Shown here piece by piece: positions 9,201 through 11,631 of a DNA stretch of 11,631 bases. Source of the stretch: Sphingomonadales bacterium UBA7473 (GTDB taxonomy: Bacteria > Pseudomonadota > Alphaproteobacteria > Sphingomonadales > Sphingomonadaceae); assembly GCA_002478575.1 (NCBI GenBank), contig DLOX01000068.1, positions 1-11,631 of the forward strand, read 5' to 3'. The position numbers were made by a program, and so were the translations under genes. How positions within the stretch are numbered: position 1 is the first letter of the stretch; every line of letters begins with the position of its first letter. The notes beneath the pieces are model-generated. The model made no database searches. It was given only the letters and a program-made list of their open reading frames with translations, and was not told where the DNA came from.

Positions 9201-9683
9201 CATGGGTTGTTTGAGCGGCTTCCCGCCGTTGCCGCTGAGCATCGGCAAGTCGTTGCCGAACGCTGGTTGTCTAAATCAAGCGGGGTGGATGATCCGCAAG
9301 AACGAGCCAGCCTCATTGCCGATGTAATGGCCATCCTCGATGATCCAAGTTTCGCCCATCTTTTCTCGCCCCAATCCTTGGCAGAGGTGCCCATTGCAGG
9401 CGTTGTTGGTGGCCAAGTGATTGCAGGCGCGATGGACCGGCTGTTGGTTGAGGATGATCAGATCATCATCATCGATTATAAGACGGGCCGGTCTGTGCCA
9501 GCCGATGCTGATCGCGTGCCGAAATCCTATGTTGTCCAAATGGCTGCCTATGCCGCGATACTGGCGCAAAGCTATCCCAATCGACCCATCACCGCCGCGT
9601 TGCTTTACACCGCTGGCCCCAAGCTCATCCTGCTGTCTCCCGAGCAATTGGAGGCGCACAAGCCGGGCTATCAGATCGCATAA
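6279..9683 (+). CDS. addA: Double-strand break repair helicase-nuclease AddA
   Basis: AddA is the UvrD-family (SF1A) motor and second nuclease of the AddAB recombination enzyme. The 1134-residue protein shows the helicase motifs in order. Walker A is SASAGTGKT with Lys32. Motif Ia is LTFTKAGAAEMKERI near 55-70, followed by TIHSFC. The DEAD-like motif II is VDESQD at 392-397 and motif III is VGDYKQAIFGFQG at about 430. LAESWRSS is the motif IV region. Motif V is VRIMTVHGAKGLQ and motif VI is LLYVGMTRAEEYLF. The C-terminal nuclease has GAMDRL with Asp1053, IIDYKTG with Asp1066 and Lys1068, and QMAAY. Both AddA and AddB nuclease centres therefore look active, the arrangement of a two-nuclease AddAB. 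The start ATG 6279 is preceded by GGAG at 6267-6270 (8-nt spacing) and overlaps the addB stop as TGATG. Confidence 0.96.
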   Translation: MAAALPPLHGNQAKASDPTAQVELSASAGTGKTQVLSARVFRLLLRGVKPEAILCLTFTKAGAAEMKERIHHRLALWATMDDQELFKDLESLGEDSRPPARDQARSLFAKLLDAPGAGLRILTIHSFCQSLLSAFPVEAGLLPGFRTMDDRDKARIAGQAFGSVADEARRDASLGAALGSFLKRAGISRYAERLAMAADHPESYLNLPIGQGLKAAVFEAISDWPNPEDELKERLSDGGFDRAGLIDLLAQLRAGKTKAGTPSHDCTKVAAQLAPWLDGSFEDRLKLLAPLAHQLNLSKWRSYVAFDDIDAVADWMAETASLAALVATHIPRIVEDLTVLRAYARQHMALTQTSGLIDFNDQIKRTAALLSQPGVGAWIRFKLDQAINHILVDESQDTNASQWQIVEALADEFFSGDSANVEEVRTIFMVGDYKQAIFGFQGTNPEEFAEAAKRFRRAAAAIDEPMPSLDLAESWRSSQPILDVTDQVITALGHVNMGLPKAPERHVSAKKGWGTVTVLPPISPSDLEAASSSVEDDDEGESPLSSAEREWAAVLARQIAGWTTGANRLHLRNEDRPAEPGDVMVLLRSRTKIAAPLVASLHRAGVPVAGLDRMTLTDQIAVQDLLSAIRFALQPEDDLTVAELLLSPLVGWDEEQLAGYATARANKSLWEYLGDDKPGALKAILAKADRMSPFDFLEYILSDPAIDARRSLIARLGEEVRDPINELLNAALTYGATEAATLQGFLSWLMAQESQLKRDASKPENKVRIMTVHGAKGLQAPIVVLADTLNDPEANKKEQQVELSIAGSAVLVMAGSGAGRPEVINQQLADKKARELQEYHRLLYVGMTRAEEYLFVGGAKGKAQEKSGVKPHIWYDQISRAVVALGGEDRGPEGMVLNRLDPPPAGRKSVGKKSAKDSEERWAGALPEWLRAPAPEEAVPPRPLAPSRLTQEDDATNPPPDPVRAAAIRRGILLHGLFERLPAVAAEHRQVVAERWLSKSSGVDDPQERASLIADVMAILDDPSFAHLFSPQSLAEVPIAGVVGGQVIAGAMDRLLVEDDQIIIIDYKTGRSVPADADRVPKSYVVQMAAYAAILAQSYPNRPITAALLYTAGPKLILLSPEQLEAHKPGYQIA

Positions 9684-9703
9684 CAGGTCTTTGCCGGTTC
9701 CGC

Positions 9704-9733
9704 TTGTGATGGGCGATCTCCATGCCTAGATAT
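9704..9733 (+). promoter_or_regulatory. Weak sigma70-like promoter candidate upstream of trxA
   Basis: In the 74-bp gap between addA and trxA, TTGTGA at 9704-9709 is followed after 17 bp by TAGATA at 9727-9732. The first hexamer matches the sigma70 -35 consensus at four of six positions and the second matches the -10 at three of six. Spacing to the trxA start is reasonable. The gap is the only sizeable non-coding interval before the 3' end of the window, so an internal promoter for trxA is plausible. The hexamer matches are poor and could be chance. Confidence 0.25.
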
Positions 9734-9744
9734 CGTTCAACACT

Positions 9745-9750
9745 AAGGAG
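9745..9750 (+). promoter_or_regulatory. Strong Shine-Dalgarno of trxA
   Basis: AAGGAG lies 7 nt before the ATG at 9758. It is the best ribosome binding site in the window. It fixes the trxA start at 9758 rather than at the in-frame ATG at 9722, which would add 12 residues not expected for thioredoxin. Confidence 0.85.
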
Positions 9751-9757
9751 ATTTACG

Positions 9758-10084
9758 ATGGCAACCAAAGCCCTAACCGATGCCAGTTTTGATGCAGATG
9801 TGCTGAATTCAGACAAGCCTGTGCTTGTCGATTTCTGGGCCGAATGGTGCGGCCCGTGCAAGATGATTGCGCCGGCTTTGGAAGAAATTTCGGAAGAGCT
9901 TGGCGATCAAGTGACGATTGCGAAGATCAACATTGATGATCATGGCGACGCGCCTGCAAAGTTTGGCGTGCGGAGCATCCCCACCATGATCCTGTTCAAA
10001 AATGGCGCGCCGATCGCCACCAAGATTGGCGCTGCGCCTAAGGGCCAATTGAAGAGCTGGCTCGAAGCGGAATTGGTCGGCTGA
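9758..10084 (+). CDS. trxA: Thioredoxin 1
   Basis: Thioredoxin is a small cytoplasmic dithiol reductant that supplies electrons to ribonucleotide reductase, PAPS reductase, methionine sulphoxide reductase and other enzymes. The 108-residue protein has the canonical length. The active site is WAEWCGPCK with Cys31 and Cys34. The buried Asp is in VLVDFWA (Asp25), and the conserved cis-proline is Pro75 in VRSIPTM. No signal peptide is present, so it acts in the cytoplasm. A near-perfect AAGGAG supports the start and suggests high translation. It is separated from addA by 74 bp and may have its own promoter. The next gene begins 8 nt after its stop and is probably cotranscribed. Synteny of trxA behind addAB is, to my recollection, common in alphaproteobacteria. 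Confidence 0.97.
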   Translation: MATKALTDASFDADVLNSDKPVLVDFWAEWCGPCKMIAPALEEISEELGDQVTIAKINIDDHGDAPAKFGVRSIPTMILFKNGAPIATKIGAAPKGQLKSWLEAELVG

Positions 10085-10092
10085 GGCTAAGT

Positions 10093-11532
10093 GTGAAGCA
10101 GGGGGTGGTTGCGGCACTGTTGTGCTGCACCGCCCCTGCTTGTGCCCAAAGCGCCAGCCGCTGGTTCGTCATCGAAACGGTGGACGGAAAGCGCATTGGA
10201 CGGACTGAGCAGCTGATCAGCTCTATCGGCACTTCCGGTGCCCGAATGATCAGGGATCAAACTGTTTCGCGCACGCAAGAAGCGAAGTCAGCGACTCAGG
10301 TGCAGCGTGAGTCGACTGTGCGGGTTGAACAGGCTGACGGAACGGTCAGCAGCATCACGCAAACCAGCACGCTTGGCAAAGCCATCACCATTGTGTCGGC
10401 GAAGTTTACGACGCCCGGCGTTGCGATCATTGAACGCAGTTCGGGCGGAGACAAGCGCACCAGTCGCGTCCCGCTTACTGCCGATCTGCGCTTTGACAAT
10501 GGGGCGGGGCTGCTGCGGGGATGGAACCGCACTGTAGGCACAGAGCTGCGCTATTCGGTCCTAAATCTCTCTGCGCCACAGGTCGAACAAGTTGTCATTG
10601 ATCAACCTGTGGCGCAAGCCAGCGGAATAACCCGTGCACGCAGGCAGATTTTCGATCAGCGCCAGTTGCGATCGGTCAGCTGGATAACGCTGGATAGCAG
10701 TGGCCGGATCGTCCGGACAGAGTCACCCATGTTTGGAACCATGGCGATCACGCGGGAAGTGAAGGCTTTCGAGGCGCTTGTCGTCCATCCCCCCTTCAGC
10801 CTCGTGCGCAATGCCATGGTGAAGGCGCCGTTCCGCGTCCCCCAATCCGCGATGACGGCGCATATCCGATATCGCTTCGCTTTTCGGGATGGCGTGAATT
10901 TTGACGCGCCGATAACCGGCGAACAGCGCGCTCGTATCGAGGGCAATGCGTTGATCGTCGATATCTGCAAGACCTGCGGTGATCAGGCGACTCAGCTTTC
11001 GCCGGAGGATCGTGCCCGCTTCCTTACCCCGACCAAATGGATGCAGGCGGATCACCCGACCTTCAAGGCCATCGCTGATCCCATCGCCAAGCGCAGCATT
11101 AGTGACACAGAGAAGATGAAGCTGCTTTCAGAGGCCGTTGCAAAGCGATTAGACCGCGTCGATTTTGCGGGGCATGTGACGGCGCTAGAGGCTTGGCAGC
11201 GCCGTCGTTGGGATTGCACGGAAGAAGCAGCACTTTTGGCAACACTTGCGCGAGCTGCGGGAATTCCGGCGCGAGTCGCAAGCGGCCTCGTCTATTCGCG
11301 TGAACGCTATCACGGGTTCAGCAATGTGTTCATGCCGCACGCTTGGACGCTCGCTTATATCGATGGCCGCTGGCAGAGCTTTGACGTCTCCATCGGGCAG
11401 TTTGATTCCACCCATATCGCCTTCACGTTGGGCGATGGCGATAGTCGGTCGATGGCCGCAGGCAGCACGCTCGCCGGGTTAACGGAGATGAAGGGGATGG
11501 CTGAGGTGCGGAAGCGGAGCGGAGGCGAGTAG
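10093..11532 (+). CDS. Probable exported transglutaminase-like (cysteine-protease fold) protein, function unknown
   Basis: This 479-residue protein starts at GTG 10093, with GAGG at 10083-10086 giving a 6-nt spacing. The N-terminus (MKQGVVAALLCCTAPACAQS) looks like a Sec signal peptide with probable cleavage after ACA (residue 18), so a periplasmic location is likely. Residues about 20-330 have alternating polar and hydrophobic strands and no motif I can assign; WFVIETVDGKRIGRTEQ near the start suggests a beta-rich domain. A CKTC motif lies at 292-295. The C-terminal part is a transglutaminase-like core: Cys375 in WDCTEEAALLATLARAAG, then GIPARVASG, His416 in MPHAWTLA and Asp431 in QSFDVSI. 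The triad is complete, so it may be an active protease, amidase or transamidase. It sits 8 nt after trxA. The domain call is firm; substrate and role are unknown. Confidence 0.85.
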   Translation: MKQGVVAALLCCTAPACAQSASRWFVIETVDGKRIGRTEQLISSIGTSGARMIRDQTVSRTQEAKSATQVQRESTVRVEQADGTVSSITQTSTLGKAITIVSAKFTTPGVAIIERSSGGDKRTSRVPLTADLRFDNGAGLLRGWNRTVGTELRYSVLNLSAPQVEQVVIDQPVAQASGITRARRQIFDQRQLRSVSWITLDSSGRIVRTESPMFGTMAITREVKAFEALVVHPPFSLVRNAMVKAPFRVPQSAMTAHIRYRFAFRDGVNFDAPITGEQRARIEGNALIVDICKTCGDQATQLSPEDRARFLTPTKWMQADHPTFKAIADPIAKRSISDTEKMKLLSEAVAKRLDRVDFAGHVTALEAWQRRRWDCTEEAALLATLARAAGIPARVASGLVYSRERYHGFSNVFMPHAWTLAYIDGRWQSFDVSIGQFDSTHIAFTLGDGDSRSMAAGSTLAGLTEMKGMAEVRKRSGGE

Positions 11533-11535
11533 GTC

Positions 11536-11631
11536 CACGTCACCCCGGCGGAGGCCGGGGTCTGTTCGGCACTTAGGGAAAAGAGCTGGAGCAACCCCCT
11601 TAGAGGCCCCGGCCTCCGCCGGGGCGACGTG
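11536..11631. repeat. REP/BIME-like pair of inverted GC-rich palindromes
   Basis: Two arms, 11536-11565 and 11602-11631, are reverse complements of each other with only four mismatches in 30 positions (11542/11625, 11561/11606, 11564/11603 and 11566-adjacent drift at the inner edge). Each arm is itself a hairpin: CCCCGGC, a four-base loop (GGAG or CTCC), then GCCGGGG, at 11543-11560 and 11607-11624. A 36-bp spacer separates the arms. The right arm ends exactly at the window edge, so the element may continue. No T-tract follows, so a classic intrinsic terminator is not indicated on the visible sequence, although transcription-end or mRNA-stabilising roles are known for REP elements. Such palindromes are familiar from intergenic regions of sphingomonads. 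Confidence 0.8.

Noticed and set aside
10093..10150. Possible lipoprotein signal in the transglutaminase-like protein
   Set aside because: Cys11, Cys12 and Cys17 are not preceded by a proper lipobox (Leu-Ala/Ser-Gly/Ala-Cys). A signal peptidase I site after ACA fits better.
3..11532. Defence island or mobile element
   Set aside because: No transposase, integrase, restriction-modification, toxin-antitoxin or CRISPR signature is seen. AddA and AddB are helicase and nuclease proteins but match the housekeeping recombination pair.
11533..11631. Intrinsic terminator for the last gene
   Set aside because: The hairpins are strong, but neither arm is followed by a run of T in the visible sequence. 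A REP-like element is the better description.

Overview
The window looks like an alphaproteobacterial chromosome, most likely a sphingomonad. The evidence is moderately high GC, the protein families present, the gene order around AddAB, and a GC-rich intergenic palindrome of a type familiar from sphingomonad genomes. The genus cannot be fixed from sequence alone. All eight genes are on the plus strand and the coding density is very high. There is no sign of a phage, transposon, CRISPR array or RNA gene.

Positions 3-6279 and on to 9683 hold one compact run of six genes: the 3' two thirds of a PAS sensor kinase, tsaE, an amgK-like sugar kinase, a murU-like nucleotidyltransferase, addB and addA. 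Every junction overlaps: three ATGA overlaps, one 8-nt overlap and one TGATG. They therefore almost certainly form a translationally coupled operon. The products serve different jobs: cell-cycle type signalling, tRNA t6A modification, peptidoglycan sugar recycling, and double-strand break repair. The most striking residue is in the kinase: the phospho-acceptor histidine of the H-box is a tyrosine. This is the hallmark of Caulobacter DivL, and the distance from the tyrosine to the C-terminus also fits DivL.

After a 74-bp gap with a strong Shine-Dalgarno sequence and a weak promoter candidate comes trxA (9758-10084). Eight bases later a GTG-started, probably exported transglutaminase-like protein follows (10093-11532). 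It keeps a Cys-His-Asp triad but has a large N-terminal region I cannot assign.

The last 99 bp are non-coding. They are dominated by two inverted copies of a GC-rich palindrome that together form a near-perfect 30-bp inverted repeat running to the window edge, like a REP/BIME element.

Overall this is mostly a conserved housekeeping neighbourhood. I do not see a clear new defence or mobile system. The points most worth a second look are the tyrosine H-box kinase, its coupling to recycling and repair genes, the uncharacterised transglutaminase protein, and the terminal REP-like pair.
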